Assembly (NCBI GenBank): GCA_016778895.1
Contig: JADHOR010000004.1
Span: 58,335 to 122,334 of the forward strand
Reading direction: 5' to 3'
Origin: Candidatus Puniceispirillum sp.
Lineage (GTDB): Bacteria; Pseudomonadota; Alphaproteobacteria; Puniceispirillales; Puniceispirillaceae
Length of the DNA stretch: 64,000 nt
The notes under the pieces were generated by a model that was given only the letters and a program-made list of their open reading frames with translations, searched no databases and had not been told where the DNA came from. Positions 1 to 11,817 of this stretch are shown in pieces; position 1 is the stretch's first letter; each line of letters starts with the position of its first letter. A program made the position numbers and the translations under genes.

Positions 1-1621
1 CAGTCATACGCGCACCGCCGGTTGTGCCGCGTGGGCTGCGGTTGGAGTCGCCTTGAATGACGGTAATAAGATCGGCATCATACCCAAGCCGGTCCGAGAG
101 AATCTGCGTTACTGTGGTTTTGTGCCCCTGCCCGTTACATTGCTGCGAGCCGTGAAGAATAATCCGCCCATCATCCTGAAACTCGACATCAACACCGTCA
201 TCAGCACCTCCGCCACACTGTTCAAGATACATCCCAAAGCCGATCCCGCGTAGCTTGCCCCGCTCAGCTGACGCCGCCTTGCGGTCGGCAAAACCGGCAA
301 CATCAGCGGTGCCGATTGCCATCTCGAACAATTCCGCCATTTCACCGGAGTCAATCACGCCGCCCGAGACCATTTCATAGGGAATTTGGCTTGATTTGAT
401 CAAATTGACCCGGCGCACATCCATCCGGCTTTTGCCGATTTTAGCGGAGATATGATCCATCAGCCGTTCCATCAGATAATTTGCCTCCGGCCGACCAGCA
501 CCACGATAGGCGTCAACGGCTGGTGTGTTTGTCATCACACCAATCACCCGCAGGCTCGCCGCTTGGATATCATAATTGGTGGTCAGGGTTCGGCTTCCCG
601 ACAAGGTTGGAATATAAGTGGAGTAATTCGACAGCCACGCACCAAGATTAGCGTGCGCAGTAACCTGAAGCGCCAATATACGGCCATCCTTATCAAACGC
701 CGCACGCGCCCGTGACCGGTTATCACGGCCATGCAGATCAGATACGAACGCGTCAGACCGTGCCTGCTGCCAGCGCACCATTTGCCCAAGGCGTCGGGCC
801 GCCCACGCAATGCAAATTTGTTCAGGATGCAGAAAAATCTTGAAGCCGAAACTGCCTCCCACATCGCCGGTTTGCACCCTCACATCAGCGCGGTCCATTG
901 ATAACGCTGTGGCGATCTGTTCGGCAATGCCAACAACGCCCTGGGTTCCACACCAGATATTCAACGTGCCATCACGCGCACCCGGCGCGGCAACCATCGA
1001 GCGGGTTTCAATCGAATTAATGACAATGCGGTTATTCACGACATCGATTTCAATGATTTGATGCCCGGCCTTGGCGGCGTCATTCATCGCCCGCTCGGCC
1101 TCGTCAACCTTACCCGCCCCCCATTCAAAAGCGACATTATTAGGATAACAGGGATATAGTTGGGGCGCACCGTCCTCAAGCGCGGCGTATATGTCGGTCA
1201 CCGCTGGCATGGTCTCGAACTCTGCCTCGATCAGCTCGATTGCCGAAGTGGCAATCTCCTCACTTTCGGCTACCACCATCGCCACGATATCACCGGCATG
1301 ACGATTAATGTCACGCACCATGGCTGGTTTGCTAACCAGCTGCATCTTGCCACCACCGATCAATGGCGGCCGGTATTGACACTGTATATCGCCAACCTTG
1401 TCAGCATCGAGATCGGCTTGTGTTGCGACAAGATGAACACCGCTCTGATGCCGTGCCACTGTTACGTCAAGCCGCACCAGCCGGGCATGTGCGTGTGGGG
1501 CACGCAGGAACGCAACACGCAACCCCAGCCCCGGAGCAACATCATCACTATAGCAACCAGCCCCGACCAGCAACCGGCGATCCTCGATTCGCGCGGTTGA
1601 TTGTCCAATTCCAAATTTCAT
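1..1621 (-). CDS. xanthine dehydrogenase / CO dehydrogenase family molybdopterin-binding large subunit (partial, runs off the left edge)
   Basis: Manual reverse-complement translation from ATG at 1621 (MKFGIGQSTARIEDRRLLVGAGCYSDDV...APHAHARL...GSFGFK...AYRGAGRPEANY...LEQCGG...); absent from the ORF track because it is truncated by the window edge. AYRGAGR is encoded at 491-511, in frame with the start. Confidence 0.85.
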   Translation of the reverse strand, partial: MKFGIGQSTARIEDRRLLVGAGCYSDDVAPGLGLRVAFLRAPHAHARLVRLDVTVARHQSGVHLVATQADLDADKVGDIQCQYRPPLIGGGKMQLVSKPAMVRDINRHAGDIVAMVVAESEEIATSAIELIEAEFETMPAVTDIYAALEDGAPQLYPCYPNNVAFEWGAGKVDEAERAMNDAAKAGHQIIEIDVVNNRIVINSIETRSMVAAPGARDGTLNIWCGTQGVVGIAEQIATALSMDRADVRVQTGDVGGSFGFKIFLHPEQICIAWAARRLGQMVRWQQARSDAFVSDLHGRDNRSRARAAFDKDGRILALQVTAHANLGAWLSNYSTYIPTLSGSRTLTTNYDIQAASLRVIGVMTNTPAVDAYRGAGRPEANYLMERLMDHISAKIGKSRMDVRRVNLIKSSQIPYEMVSGGVIDSGEMAELFEMAIGTADVAGFADRKAASAERGKLRGIGFGMYLEQCGGGADDGVDVEFQDDGRIILHGSQQCNGQGHKTTVTQILSDRLGYDADLITVIQGDSNRSPRGTTGGARMT

Positions 1622-1695
1622 TTATCTGGCGCTCCCAATTGATTTAGCATCGTCTCAACCGCCAACGAGGCCCGCCATTAACCCAAGACCCGTCT

Positions 1696-2301
1696 TTAGT
1701 CGTTAAATTGGCGGTATGCCGCATAAATACGGGTGCCCGTTGTTACCCAGCACAGCAACCCGAACAGCAGTGCCATGACTATGAAATAGTCAGGCCAGAT
1801 AAGCATTGCAAGGAAAAGCAATATGGTTTCCGCACCTTCGGTTAGGCCACCAAGATAGTAAAATGCTTTCTTACCGCGAATATCAGTCGTGACATGATGT
1901 TTTTCGGCAAGGATGGCAAAGCCGAGAAAGCTGCTCGCGGTGCCGATAAAGCTGAAAATCAGGAACGTGGCAGCGACCGCATTTTCCGGACGCGCCAGCG
2001 CGAATGTAAACGGGATTGAACTGTAGAAGATAAAGTCACTAACAATATCAAGATAGCCGCCAAAATCGCTAGACTGGCTGGCGCGCGCCACAGCCCCATC
2101 GAGCCCATCAGCGACACGGTTTAGCAACACTAGCCATAAGGCGGGTTGAAACATCTCGGCTGCCACACAACCTGCCGCCAGCAGCCCAAAACCAGCACCG
2201 GCGAGGGTAACCTGATTGGCTGTTACCCCTAGCCTGACAAGACCGCGTCCAAGCGGATTTAGTAGCTGGTCAATCACTGGCCGGATTTGGGCGTCAAACA
2301 T
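1696..2301 (-). CDS. CDP-alcohol phosphatidyltransferase family protein
   Basis: Motif ADGLDGAVARASQSSDFGGYLDIVSD matches the CDP-alcohol phosphotransferase signature; multiple hydrophobic segments. Confidence 0.85.
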   Translation of the reverse strand: MFDAQIRPVIDQLLNPLGRGLVRLGVTANQVTLAGAGFGLLAAGCVAAEMFQPALWLVLLNRVADGLDGAVARASQSSDFGGYLDIVSDFIFYSSIPFTFALARPENAVAATFLIFSFIGTASSFLGFAILAEKHHVTTDIRGKKAFYYLGGLTEGAETILLFLAMLIWPDYFIVMALLFGLLCWVTTGTRIYAAYRQFND

Positions 2302-2306
2302 CGTCT

Positions 2307-3008
2307 TTAGTTCTGTCTGGATGAAGGTCTGCGGGCGAATTGCGCCACCACCGTCTCACCAGCAATCATATGCTGGCCAGGCGTTATCATGATTTTACAC
2401 CCAGCAGGCACATAAAGATCAACCACACCGGCGATGCGCGCCATCCCGATCGGGCTACCAGCCAGCACCCGCTTTCCTTCGGCCAGACGGCAAACCAGCT
2501 GACGCGCGGTCTTGCTGCCAAGCTGTACCAGCACAATATCGCGGTTAAACGCATCACGAATGCAGATCTCGCGCCGCTCATTTACTTCGCGCGCGGACTG
2601 CCAGCTTGCCGGATTATCACCCCAGGACGTAAAAAGCCCCGGAAAAAGCACATTCTCAACGATATGGCCGGTAATCGGGCTAGTTTGCAGTTGCATATCG
2701 CTTAGGCGTGTCCGAATAGTGATGCATTTCGCCGCGACAGCCGCATCAGTCATCATGCCATCCGGAAAATTTGTGGTAACAATGTCCAGAACCACGCCAT
2801 CTGCAGGCGCATAGATCGACTGCCTGTCACCTTCGGTTTGCCGGTTTGGCACCCGCAAGCCATGCGCCAGCCACAACATGAGACCAAGCGCAAAACACCC
2901 TAGCGGTAAAGAAATCACGCTGGTTAAGATTGTTACAACCCCTGCTATGGCAAGCACCGGCCAGCCATCATCAGCAATTTTCCAGTCAGATCCAGATATC
3001 ATCTTCAT
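2307..3008 (-). CDS. phosphatidylserine decarboxylase-related protein (processing site not conserved)
   Basis: N-terminal hydrophobic segments, YAPADGVVLDI, SPITGHIVENVLFPGLF, NERREICI and IAGVVDLYVP...GQHMIAGETVVAQF resemble Psd; 6 nt from the CDP-alcohol transferase gene. Confidence 0.65.
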   Translation of the reverse strand: MKMISGSDWKIADDGWPVLAIAGVVTILTSVISLPLGCFALGLMLWLAHGLRVPNRQTEGDRQSIYAPADGVVLDIVTTNFPDGMMTDAAVAAKCITIRTRLSDMQLQTSPITGHIVENVLFPGLFTSWGDNPASWQSAREVNERREICIRDAFNRDIVLVQLGSKTARQLVCRLAEGKRVLAGSPIGMARIAGVVDLYVPAGCKIMITPGQHMIAGETVVAQFARRPSSRQN

Positions 3009-3127
3009 GCCTCATTCACGACACTAGGTTCGTTTCCGGCCCAAAAACCAGCCCCAGTATAAGCTTCAGTATAAGCTCCAAAACAAACCAACTGATGCCC
3101 GATGCCCTTTAAAGGATGCTGACCGGT

Positions 3128-4372
3128 TTAATTTTGGCCAGCGATTGGGCTGGTCGCGTTTGGAACTGCAAAAATCTGCTTTGGGTAAATCAAGTTTGGA
3201 TCACTGATATCCTGCCGGTTTCGCCGCACGATATCGACATATTTCACCCCTTCACCCAGCTGATGATAGGCGATACGCCACAAAGCATCACCTTTATTCA
3301 CAACGATCAGAGGCGATCCATCCTGACCTTTGGCAAGGTCGCGCGCGCTTATCGGCAGATCATAATGCGCAATCACCCGATTAGCCTCATCATATAGCTC
3401 AAAGCGTAGATGGTTCACCGTCAAACTCATATCAAAACTACCGGCAATTTGCCAGTCGCCATCCACCAGAACCAACGCCTCACCAAAGCTGCGCTTTGGA
3501 TCAGTTGCCGTTACTTTAATGCCGCCGCGCGATGTGCCTGATATCAGAATACTGCCTGCATCGCGCCAGACAATGGCAGTTGGCGTCAAAGCAGCGAGCT
3601 GGGTTGTAGCGATGTCCGGTTGCGGTTTGGCAGGAGACGGTGTCACAGTAACCTTCGCTGTGGTGCTGGCCGGTTGTGGTTTGGCAGGAGACGGTGTCAC
3701 AGTAACCTTCGCTGTGGTGCTGGCCGGTTGTGGTTTGGCAGGAGACGGTGTCACAGTCACCGTCGCTGTGGTGTTTGCCGGTTGCGCCGGCTCGACATCA
3801 TCCGGCGACTGAATCAGCACCGGCACGTCGGTGGCTGTTTCTGGCAATAGCGCCACCAAGGGCTTTGACTCGGCATCTTGGTATATTTCTACTGCCAGAC
3901 TGCGATCGGCAAGCTCGGTAGATCCGTCCGGGCGTTCCATTGCAACCGAGATCAGATGCTGGCCGGGCGCCAGCATTTTTTCTAATACAATGACCCATTC
4001 ACCACTGCCATTGGCAATCGTTTCACCAAGCAAAATATCACCTTCAAAAATACTAATTTTTGCATTCGGGGCAGCTGTACCGGCAAAGACCGCCGCACCA
4101 TCAGGCTTGACCCGAGCCAGATCAATAATCAACGGCGGCAGCGTGGCAGCAACAGTGCGCAAGTTTGCTTGCGGTGCAATTGACGGGTCCGTTTGCGTTG
4201 GTTCAGCCGCCAGCGGCGCTGGTTGCGCCCCAACAGGCGCTGGCTTTGACAGATCAATTGACTGGCTTTGCGGCTCTATCTGCTGGGTTTCATCATCAAG
4301 AATCACCATCGAGAGCGCAATCGCAACGAGAACTCCACCAACTGCAAAAAGAATGTAGAGTATCCAGCGCAC
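3128..4372 (-). CDS. LysM-domain-containing protein with N-terminal membrane anchor and Pro/Thr-rich tandem repeats
   Basis: N-terminal TM (ILYILFAVGGVLVAIALSMVIL); C-terminal VVNKGDALWRIAYHQLGEGVKYVDIVRRNRQDISDPNLIYPKQIFAVP is LysM-like. Confidence 0.75.
   Translation of the reverse strand: MRWILYILFAVGGVLVAIALSMVILDDETQQIEPQSQSIDLSKPAPVGAQPAPLAAEPTQTDPSIAPQANLRTVAATLPPLIIDLARVKPDGAAVFAGTAAPNAKISIFEGDILLGETIANGSGEWVIVLEKMLAPGQHLISVAMERPDGSTELADRSLAVEIYQDAESKPLVALLPETATDVPVLIQSPDDVEPAQPANTTATVTVTPSPAKPQPASTTAKVTVTPSPAKPQPASTTAKVTVTPSPAKPQPDIATTQLAALTPTAIVWRDAGSILISGTSRGGIKVTATDPKRSFGEALVLVDGDWQIAGSFDMSLTVNHLRFELYDEANRVIAHYDLPISARDLAKGQDGSPLIVVNKGDALWRIAYHQLGEGVKYVDIVRRNRQDISDPNLIYPKQIFAVPNATSPIAGQN
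3616..3777. repeat. three tandem 54-bp units coding for an 18-aa repeat (about TTAKVTVTPSPAKPQPAS)
   Basis: Direct repeat with period 54 (3616, 3670, 3724), two units nearly identical, third slightly diverged; in frame within the LysM protein. Confidence 0.95.
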
Positions 4373-4478
4373 TGATGTGGTTTCCTGTCCAATATAGATT
4401 GATTGTTAACAGAGTAATCCTAATTGCGTTAGGGTTCAATGTTAGTTAGGTACAAGCCGGATATTAAAAGGATTCTAA

Positions 4479-5054
4479 ATGAAAAAAGTTTGTGTATTTA
4501 CCGGCGCCGCAGCCGGCATCAACCCAGCCTATAGGGAGGCTGCCTTTCAATTAGGTCAGATGATCGGATCGCGCAGTTTGGGGCTGGTCTATGGCGGCGG
4601 TAAAAGAGGCCTGATGGGCGCTGTCGCTGATGGCGTATTGGCGGTCAATGGCCGCGTTACCGGCATTATTCCGCAGTTTCTGGACAATGTAGAGGTTGGG
4701 CATAAAGGGGTTACCGACCTTCATATCATCGATTCAATGCATGAGCGCAAAGCCATGATGTATGATATGGCCGACGCCTTTATCATTTTTCCAGGAGGAC
4801 TTGGCACGCTTGATGAAACCATGGAGATCATCACATGGCGACAATTGGGACTGCACACAAAACCAATCATAATCGTCAATCTAAACGGCTATTGGGATTT
4901 AATGCTAGCGATGTTTAAGAACATAATTGATCAGGGCTTTATGCATCACGGTCATACTGGTCATTTTGATCAGGCGAATGACCTGGACAGTTTAATGGAC
5001 AAGCTTGATGCGATTTTCCGGCCAGATGAAACATCTATCGAACGCCAGCCATAA
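4479..5054 (+). CDS. LOG family (TIGR00730) protein, putative nucleoside 5'-monophosphate phosphoribohydrolase
   Basis: GGGKRGLMGAVADG, MHERKAMM and PGGLGTLDE motifs. Confidence 0.9.
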   Translation: MKKVCVFTGAAAGINPAYREAAFQLGQMIGSRSLGLVYGGGKRGLMGAVADGVLAVNGRVTGIIPQFLDNVEVGHKGVTDLHIIDSMHERKAMMYDMADAFIIFPGGLGTLDETMEIITWRQLGLHTKPIIIVNLNGYWDLMLAMFKNIIDQGFMHHGHTGHFDQANDLDSLMDKLDAIFRPDETSIERQP

Positions 5055-5225
5055 AGCCATGGAAACCGCCAATAATGACGATTGGATGGCCACTCAAACC
5101 TGTCCAAATATGATTATCGAGGCAATGTCACGTAAATATCGGGGCAATATCACCCGGTGATCCGGGCTTTTAACTTATCCGCCACATCGGCAAGAGGCCA
5201 ACCCTTTTCCGTTAGCGGCAATTCC

Positions 5226-7457
5226 CTATCCAATGATGCTGTTCAAGGTCGCACTTGGCCGCATGACTTTTTCCACCTTAGCACTATCGGCGCGATAATA
5301 ACCGCCAAGATCGCACGGCTTGCCTTGAGTTGACGCCAATTCAGCGACGATTTTATCTTCATTTTGTGACAATGATGCCGCCAGCGCAGTAAAATCGTCA
5401 CGCAAATCCTGATCGTCAGTTTGTGCAGCAAGCGCCTCAGCCCAATAACGTGCAAAATAATAATGGCTGTCACGCGTATCGGTCTGGCCAGCACGTCGGG
5501 CTGGCGACTTATCATTTTCTAATAGCCGTTGCGTTGCAATATCCACTGCCTTTCCAAGAATACCAGCTTTGCTGTTACCCGTTGACTCGGCAATGAAATT
5601 CAATGACTCACCCAAGGCACAGAACTCACCAAGCGAGTCCCAGCGTAGATGCCCCTGCTCAACCAACTGCTGGACATGCTTTGGCGCAGATCCGCCGGCA
5701 CCCGTTTCGAAAAGGCCACCGCCATTCATCAGCTTGACCACCGACAACATCTTTGCCGAGGTACCAAGCTCGAGGATCGGGAACAAATCAGTCAGGTAAT
5801 CGCGAAGCACATTACCCGTGATCGAGATACAATCCTTGCCAGCGGTAATAACCTCAAGCGAGAATCTGGTCGCCTCACGCGGCGCCATGATTTTAACCGA
5901 TGACAGGGGAACGCCGAGCTGCTCAAGCATTGATTTCACATAGGCAATGATTTGCGCGTCATGCGGGCGCGCCTCATTCAGCCAGAATACCGCCTCGGCA
6001 CCAGTCGCCTTCTGCCGGGCAAGCCCAAGCTTGACCCAGTCTTCGATCGGCGCCTTATTGGTGCTTGATGCACGCCAGATGTCGCCTTTTTGGACCTTAT
6101 GCTCATGCAGGATCTCACCATTTTCCAGCACATAGCGCATTACGCCATCATCGGTCATCTGGAAGGTTGTCGGATGAGAGCCATATTCCTCGGCCTTTTG
6201 AGCCATTAGTCCGACATTGGATACCGAGCCAGCGGTCGCCGGGTTCAACGCCCCATTCTCCTTGAAGAACTTGATCGCCTCTTCATAAACCGGCGCATAA
6301 GAGTTATCAGGAATGACGCATTTGCAATCCTGCTCGGTACCATCCGGCCCCCAGCCCTTGCCACCAGCACGGATCAAGGCTGGCATTGACGCGTCAATAA
6401 TTACATCTGACGAAACATGGAAATTGCTCAGTCCCTTGTCTGAATTTACCATATAAAGCGGTGGGTTAGCCTCAAAGCACGCCGCCAGATCAGCCTCCAG
6501 CTCGGCGCGCTTATCGTCGGCCAGCGTGGCAATCCGTGTCTCGAGGTCGCTGAGACCAAGGTTGTAATCCATGCCCAGATTACGCAGGACGTCCCCATGT
6601 TTTGCGACAAAATCCTCAAGCAGAACAGCAACAGCCTGACCAAAAATGATCGGATCGGAAACCTTCATCATAGTTGCTTTCAGATGCACCGAAAACAGCA
6701 CGCCCCTGTTCTTGGCATCTACCAGCTCATCGCGCAGAAACGCCCGCAAGGTTGCAAGGCTCATGAAAGACGCGTCAACAACGGTTCCTGACTGTAAACT
6801 AAGCCCCTCTTTAAGCACTGTCACATCACCAGCCGCATTCTCGAATTCGATCTTCGCCTTGCCAGCCTGTGCGTCGGTCAGCGTTGCAGATTTTTCATTC
6901 GAGAAAAAATCGCCTGATGGCATTGATGACACATGAGTTTTTGAAGCAGCCGCCCAAACCCCCATCGAATGCGGGTTATTTTGCGCATAGATTTTAACTG
7001 CCTGCGCCGAACGCCGATCAGAATTACCCTCGCGCAGAACCGGATTGACCGCGCTGCCCTTGACCGCGTCATACCGTGCGGCAATCGCCCGCTCTTCATC
7101 ATTCGCCGGCGCAACAGGATAATCCGGCAGATTGTATCCTTGCGACTGCAATTCCGAGATCACGCCAACCAACTGCGGGATTGAAGCCGAAATATTCGGC
7201 AGTTTAATCACATTGGCCATTGGTGTTTTCACCCACTCACCAAGTTCGGCCAGATCGTCCGACTGGCGCTGGCTTTCGGTCAAGATTTCAGGAAATGCTG
7301 CAATCACCCGACCCGCTAGCGAGATATCGCGACGCCCAACAGTTAATCCAGCGGGCCTTACAAACCGGTTGATAATCGGCAAGAGTGACGCGCTGGCAAG
7401 TTCTGGTGCTTCGTCGACCTTAGTGTAGATTAGATCAGGATTGGCTTTATCTGACAT
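5226..7457 (-). CDS. icd: NADP-dependent isocitrate dehydrogenase, monomeric type
   Basis: 743 aa; sequence characteristic of monomeric IDH ([23 protein letters not shown]..., [23 protein letters not shown]...). Confidence 0.95.
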   Translation of the reverse strand: MSDKANPDLIYTKVDEAPELASASLLPIINRFVRPAGLTVGRRDISLAGRVIAAFPEILTESQRQSDDLAELGEWVKTPMANVIKLPNISASIPQLVGVISELQSQGYNLPDYPVAPANDEERAIAARYDAVKGSAVNPVLREGNSDRRSAQAVKIYAQNNPHSMGVWAAASKTHVSSMPSGDFFSNEKSATLTDAQAGKAKIEFENAAGDVTVLKEGLSLQSGTVVDASFMSLATLRAFLRDELVDAKNRGVLFSVHLKATMMKVSDPIIFGQAVAVLLEDFVAKHGDVLRNLGMDYNLGLSDLETRIATLADDKRAELEADLAACFEANPPLYMVNSDKGLSNFHVSSDVIIDASMPALIRAGGKGWGPDGTEQDCKCVIPDNSYAPVYEEAIKFFKENGALNPATAGSVSNVGLMAQKAEEYGSHPTTFQMTDDGVMRYVLENGEILHEHKVQKGDIWRASSTNKAPIEDWVKLGLARQKATGAEAVFWLNEARPHDAQIIAYVKSMLEQLGVPLSSVKIMAPREATRFSLEVITAGKDCISITGNVLRDYLTDLFPILELGTSAKMLSVVKLMNGGGLFETGAGGSAPKHVQQLVEQGHLRWDSLGEFCALGESLNFIAESTGNSKAGILGKAVDIATQRLLENDKSPARRAGQTDTRDSHYYFARYWAEALAAQTDDQDLRDDFTALAASLSQNEDKIVAELASTQGKPCDLGGYYRADSAKVEKVMRPSATLNSIIG

Positions 7458-7535
7458 GATGATTGCCTTTTTAATTGATGTTCACAACACACCCCAACGC
7501 GGGGCAAGGAGATTGAGGCCATTACCGGCAGCCCG

Positions 7536-10175
7536 CTAAAGGGCGGCGGACACGGTCTTTATTGCAGCGGCTGCCTTATCTGCATCGGGGCCGCCGGCCT
7601 GCGCCATATCAGGCCGACCACCGCCGCCGCCGCCGCCGAGTGCCGCCGCGCCGATTTTTACCAGATCAACCGCACTTTTCTGGCCAGCAAGATCTGCCGT
7701 TACCGCAACAACGATTGACGCTTTACCAGCATCGGTCGCGACCAGACAGATCACTGCATTTTCCAACGATGATTTGATTTCATCAGCCATTGATTTAAGC
7801 TCACGCGCCGGGGTGTCCTCCAGCAGTCGTCCGACAAAATTAATGCCATTAATGACCTCACCGTCATTAGCGTCAACGCCGCCTCTGGCGGCCAGTTTGC
7901 GCCGCAGCTGGCTTATATCGCGCTCGGCTTTTTTGCGGTCATCAACTAGCTGGGCCACACGTTCGGCAAGTTGTTCTGGGGCGATTTTTAAGAGATCAGC
8001 ACTTTTGGTCAAAATTGCATCACGCGCCGCAATCCAGGCCAAAGCGCCCTCATGTGTTACCGCCTCGATCCGGCGTACGCCGCCAGCAACAGCAGATTCT
8101 GAAATGATTTTCAGCAGGCTGATATCACCTGTCCGACCAACGTGGGTACCGCCACATAATTCGACCGACCACGCTTTGTTAGGGTTCTCATCGGCAACGC
8201 CGCCCATCTGTACGACGCGCACTTCATCGCCATATTTTTCGCCAAACAGCGCCAAAGCGCCAAGTTCAATCGCTGCGTCAGGGGTCATAATACGGGTGGT
8301 GACGTCCGCATTCATCCGAATTCGCGCATTCACAATCTGCTGTACCTGCTCTAGCTCTTCCGGCGAAACGGCCTTTTGATGCGAAAAGTCAAACCGTAGC
8401 CGGTCAGGGCTAACCAGCGAGCCCTTCTGCGCAACGTGATCACCAAGCACAAGCCGCAGCGCCTCATGCAGCAGATGCGTTGCCGAATGGTTCGCACGGA
8501 GCCGTAAACGCCGCGCAAAATCGATTTGCAACCGCACATCCTGCCCTTTGACAAGCGTGCCTGCCTCGACCTCAATCTGGTGAACAAACAGGCCGGACGG
8601 GGTCTTTTGGGTATCGGTTACGCGCGCTGTTCCGCCATCCCAGCTGATCGTACCGACATCGCCCACCTGGCCGCCAGACTCGCCATAAAACGGGGTTTGA
8701 TTAACCACCATACGCGCCTTGCCACCCTTGCCAACACTCTCAATTTCGGCATTACCATCCACCAGTGCGGTAACAATGGCCTCGGCCGTGTCCGCGTTAT
8801 AGCCAAGAAATTCGGTGGCTTCCAGATTTTGTGCGAGATCGAGCCAAATGGTTTCCGTGGCGCTGTCGCCGGATCCGCTCCATGCACGGCGCGCATTGGC
8901 CTTTTGCGCATCCATCGCAGCGTTAAATCCATCAAGGTCAACCTGCCAGCCATAGCCGCGCATGAAATCTTGGGTAAGATCAAGTGGGAAGCCGAATGTG
9001 TCATAAAGTTTGAAAGCCGTGGCCCCGTCAAGCGTGCCACCCGAGGCCTTGTCAGCCACCTCGTCATTCAAGATTCGCAGCCCGCGACCGAGGGTTTCCT
9101 TGAACCGTGTTTCCTCAAGTTTCAGGGTCTCGGTAATCAGAGATTGAGCCCGTCCAAGTTCACCATATTGTGCGCCCATCTCAGCAACTAATGTTGGCAC
9201 GAGCCGGTACATTGTCGGCTCAGCGCACCCCATTTGATGAATATGACGCATCGCCCGGCGCATAATCCGGCGCAACACATAGCCGCGCCCCTCATTTGAC
9301 GGCAAAACGCCATCGGCAATCAAAAAGGATGATGCCCGCAGATGATCCGCGACCACCCGGTGCGATACATTGTGCGCGCCGCCAGCTTCCGTGCCGGACA
9401 CATCAGCCGACGCCTCGATCAATGAGCGCATCAAATCAATATCGTAATTATCATGCTTGCCCTGAAGAACGGCGGCAATACGCTCTAGCCCCATTCCGGT
9501 GTCAATCGACGGTTTTGGCAGGTTAATGCGGTGGTCCGGCATCTGCTCAAATTGCATAAAAACCAGATTCCAAATCTCGATAAACCGGTCACCATCCTCA
9601 TCGGGAGAACCCGGAGGGCCGCCCGGAATGTGATCGCCATGATCAAAGAAAATTTCGGAACACGGGCCGCAAGGGCCAGTGTCACCCATCGCCCAGAAAT
9701 TATCAGAAGTAGCAATGCGGATAATACGACCATCGGCAAGGCCGGCAATTTTTTTCCAAAGACTGGCTGCCTCATCATCCTCGTGATAGACGGTCACCAA
9801 CAATTTTGACGAATCAAGACAATATTCCTCGGTGATTAAACGCCATGCAAGCTCGATCGCATTTTCCTTGAAATAATCGCCAAAGGAAAAATTACCAAGC
9901 ATTTCAAAAAATGTGTGATGACGCGCCGTGTAACCAACATTTTCCAGATCATTATGCTTGCCACCGGCGCGCACACATTTCTGCGCAGTGGCGGCCCGAA
10001 CATAATCGCGCGTCTCTGCACCGGTGAATAGATTTTTGAATTGCACCATTCCCGAATTGGCGAACATCAACGTCGGGTCATTTTGTGGCACTAGCGGGCT
10101 AGAGGCGACAATTTCATGTCCGTTCTTGCCAAAATAATTCAAAAAAGTGGCGCGGATATCATTCACACTCGACAT
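7536..10175 (-). CDS. alaS: alanyl-tRNA synthetase
   Basis: [46 protein letters not shown] motif; C-terminal Gly-rich segment. Start taken at MSSVND (10175) rather than the longer ORF start at 10211. Confidence 0.97.
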   Translation of the reverse strand: MSSVNDIRATFLNYFGKNGHEIVASSPLVPQNDPTLMFANSGMVQFKNLFTGAETRDYVRAATAQKCVRAGGKHNDLENVGYTARHHTFFEMLGNFSFGDYFKENAIELAWRLITEEYCLDSSKLLVTVYHEDDEAASLWKKIAGLADGRIIRIATSDNFWAMGDTGPCGPCSEIFFDHGDHIPGGPPGSPDEDGDRFIEIWNLVFMQFEQMPDHRINLPKPSIDTGMGLERIAAVLQGKHDNYDIDLMRSLIEASADVSGTEAGGAHNVSHRVVADHLRASSFLIADGVLPSNEGRGYVLRRIMRRAMRHIHQMGCAEPTMYRLVPTLVAEMGAQYGELGRAQSLITETLKLEETRFKETLGRGLRILNDEVADKASGGTLDGATAFKLYDTFGFPLDLTQDFMRGYGWQVDLDGFNAAMDAQKANARRAWSGSGDSATETIWLDLAQNLEATEFLGYNADTAEAIVTALVDGNAEIESVGKGGKARMVVNQTPFYGESGGQVGDVGTISWDGGTARVTDTQKTPSGLFVHQIEVEAGTLVKGQDVRLQIDFARRLRLRANHSATHLLHEALRLVLGDHVAQKGSLVSPDRLRFDFSHQKAVSPEELEQVQQIVNARIRMNADVTTRIMTPDAAIELGALALFGEKYGDEVRVVQMGGVADENPNKAWSVELCGGTHVGRTGDISLLKIISESAVAGGVRRIEAVTHEGALAWIAARDAILTKSADLLKIAPEQLAERVAQLVDDRKKAERDISQLRRKLAARGGVDANDGEVINGINFVGRLLEDTPARELKSMADEIKSSLENAVICLVATDAGKASIVVAVTADLAGQKSAVDLVKIGAAALGGGGGGGRPDMAQAGGPDADKAAAAIKTVSAAL

Positions 10176-10513
10176 TAGACTGCCCCCAGCACAGCATCGG
10201 GCTCGCGGCACTTAGTCTCTGCTGATCACCAACACAAAATATACCGCGCAAAACCCATTTAATTGCGATTATTGTCTACCCGCCACAGGGGGTATCTGTC
10301 CAGATCAACTTGCCTAAATTGAGCGGAATTCATGTAAAAAACTCCGCGAAACCTAATGGCGTTTTGGTACTGGCCGCATAACGCAGTATTGACACGGCTC
10401 AACAAGCCTTGCGCCAAGCAAATTGCCAGCCCCAAAAGCGTGACTGACAAAGATAAATTTTACCTAATATCACGGCTGGAAACTGACGCGAAATTTCTAT
10501 TTCTTTTCCAAGG

Positions 10514-11626
10514 TTACGGCGTGGTCGGCAAATCTGGCAACTCAGGCGAGTCCGGCACCTGTGCCTCCTCGCTATCGGCGATAGAGTTATCCAGCATCTG
10601 GTCGCCGACAAGTCCCGCATTCTGCCTGATCGCCGCTTCAATTTCGGCGGCAAGTTCCGCATTTTCACGCAGGAAATTCTTTGCGTTCTCACGGCCCTGA
10701 CCAATGCGCTGTCCCTTATAGGAAATCCAAGCACCTGACTTATCAACAATACCGGCAGCAACACCAAGATCAAGCAATTCCCCCATCTTCGAGATGCCTT
10801 CGCCATACATGATATCGAATTCAATCGTTCTGAATGGTGCCGCAACCTTATTTTTCACAACCTTGACGCGGGTCTGATTACCAACCACCTCATCACGGTC
10901 CTTAATCGCGCCAATCCGGCGAATATCCAAACGCACAGACGCATAGAATTTCAACGCATTACCACCGGTTGTCGTCTCTGGATTGCCAAACATAACACCG
11001 ATTTTTAGGCGAATCTGGTTGATGAAAATCACCAGACAGTTTGAACGTGCGATTGACGATGTTAATTTGCGCAGGGCTTGGCTCATCAGACGCGCATGAA
11101 GCCCGACATGGTGATCGCCCATCTCACCTTCTAATTCAGCCCGCGGAACTAACGCGGCAACCGAGTCAACAACAAGCACATCAACCGCCCCAGACCGAAC
11201 CAAAGTATCGGCAATTTCCAGCGCCTGCTCACCGGCATCAGGCTGCGAAATCAACAGATCATCAATATTGACCCCAAGTTTGCGCGCATAAGCCGGGTCA
11301 AGCGCGTGTTCAGCGTCGACAAATGCACAAATGCCGCCTTCTTTTTGCGCTTCTGCAACCGCGTGAAGTGCCAGAGTGGTTTTTCCTGATGATTCAGGGC
11401 CATAGATTTCGACAATCCGTCCTTTTGGAAAACCGCCAATACCAAGACCAATATCAAGGCCAAGCGATCCCGTTGAAATTGACTGCACATCCACCGCGGA
11501 TTCGCGCTGGCCAAGCTTCATGACCGAGCCCTTGCCAAAGGCCTTTTCAATCTGTCCAATCGCCGCTTCAAGCGCCTTGTTTTTATCATCACTCTTCATT
11601 TTGAGATCCACTACAACTCCAACCAT
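10514..11626 (-). CDS. recA: recombinase RecA
   Basis: [58 protein letters not shown]. Confidence 0.98.
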   Translation of the reverse strand: MVGVVVDLKMKSDDKNKALEAAIGQIEKAFGKGSVMKLGQRESAVDVQSISTGSLGLDIGLGIGGFPKGRIVEIYGPESSGKTTLALHAVAEAQKEGGICAFVDAEHALDPAYARKLGVNIDDLLISQPDAGEQALEIADTLVRSGAVDVLVVDSVAALVPRAELEGEMGDHHVGLHARLMSQALRKLTSSIARSNCLVIFINQIRLKIGVMFGNPETTTGGNALKFYASVRLDIRRIGAIKDRDEVVGNQTRVKVVKNKVAAPFRTIEFDIMYGEGISKMGELLDLGVAAGIVDKSGAWISYKGQRIGQGRENAKNFLRENAELAAEIEAAIRQNAGLVGDQMLDNSIADSEEAQVPDSPELPDLPTTP

Positions 11627-11802
11627 TTATGCCTCCTTAGTTGCACAACCACCAACACCTGTCCATGTTTATATCAGCGCCCCGGCAGACCTTTTCTGAT
11701 CCGATACCCATCAACAACGCGGTTTAAAATTAAAGTCTCAGTAACGCCGTTTTTCGTTCTGGAATTCATTATGTACCTGTTTTGTTCTAATCTCAAGCAT
11801 AT

Positions 11803-11817
11803 TTTCACCTTTTGTTC
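11803..11817. promoter_or_regulatory. imperfect SOS/LexA-like box upstream of recA
   Basis: Reverse strand GAAC-N7-GAAA, one mismatch to the alphaproteobacterial GAAC-N7-GAAC consensus; about 180 bp upstream of recA. Confidence 0.3.

Noticed and set aside
3519-3921. Antisense ORFs across the LysM gene with repeat-rich translations; possible CRISPR-like array
   Set aside because: The 54-bp units are contiguous with no spacers and are in frame with the minus-strand gene; plus-strand ORFs are shadows of the repeat
7610-7645. CCGCCG microsatellite-like run
   Set aside because: Codes for the Gly-rich segment near the end of AlaS, a normal feature of the family
7774-9191. Long plus-strand ORFs (201 and 221 aa) opposite alaS
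   Set aside because: Antisense shadow ORFs of a clearly conserved GC-rich gene; no recognisable domain
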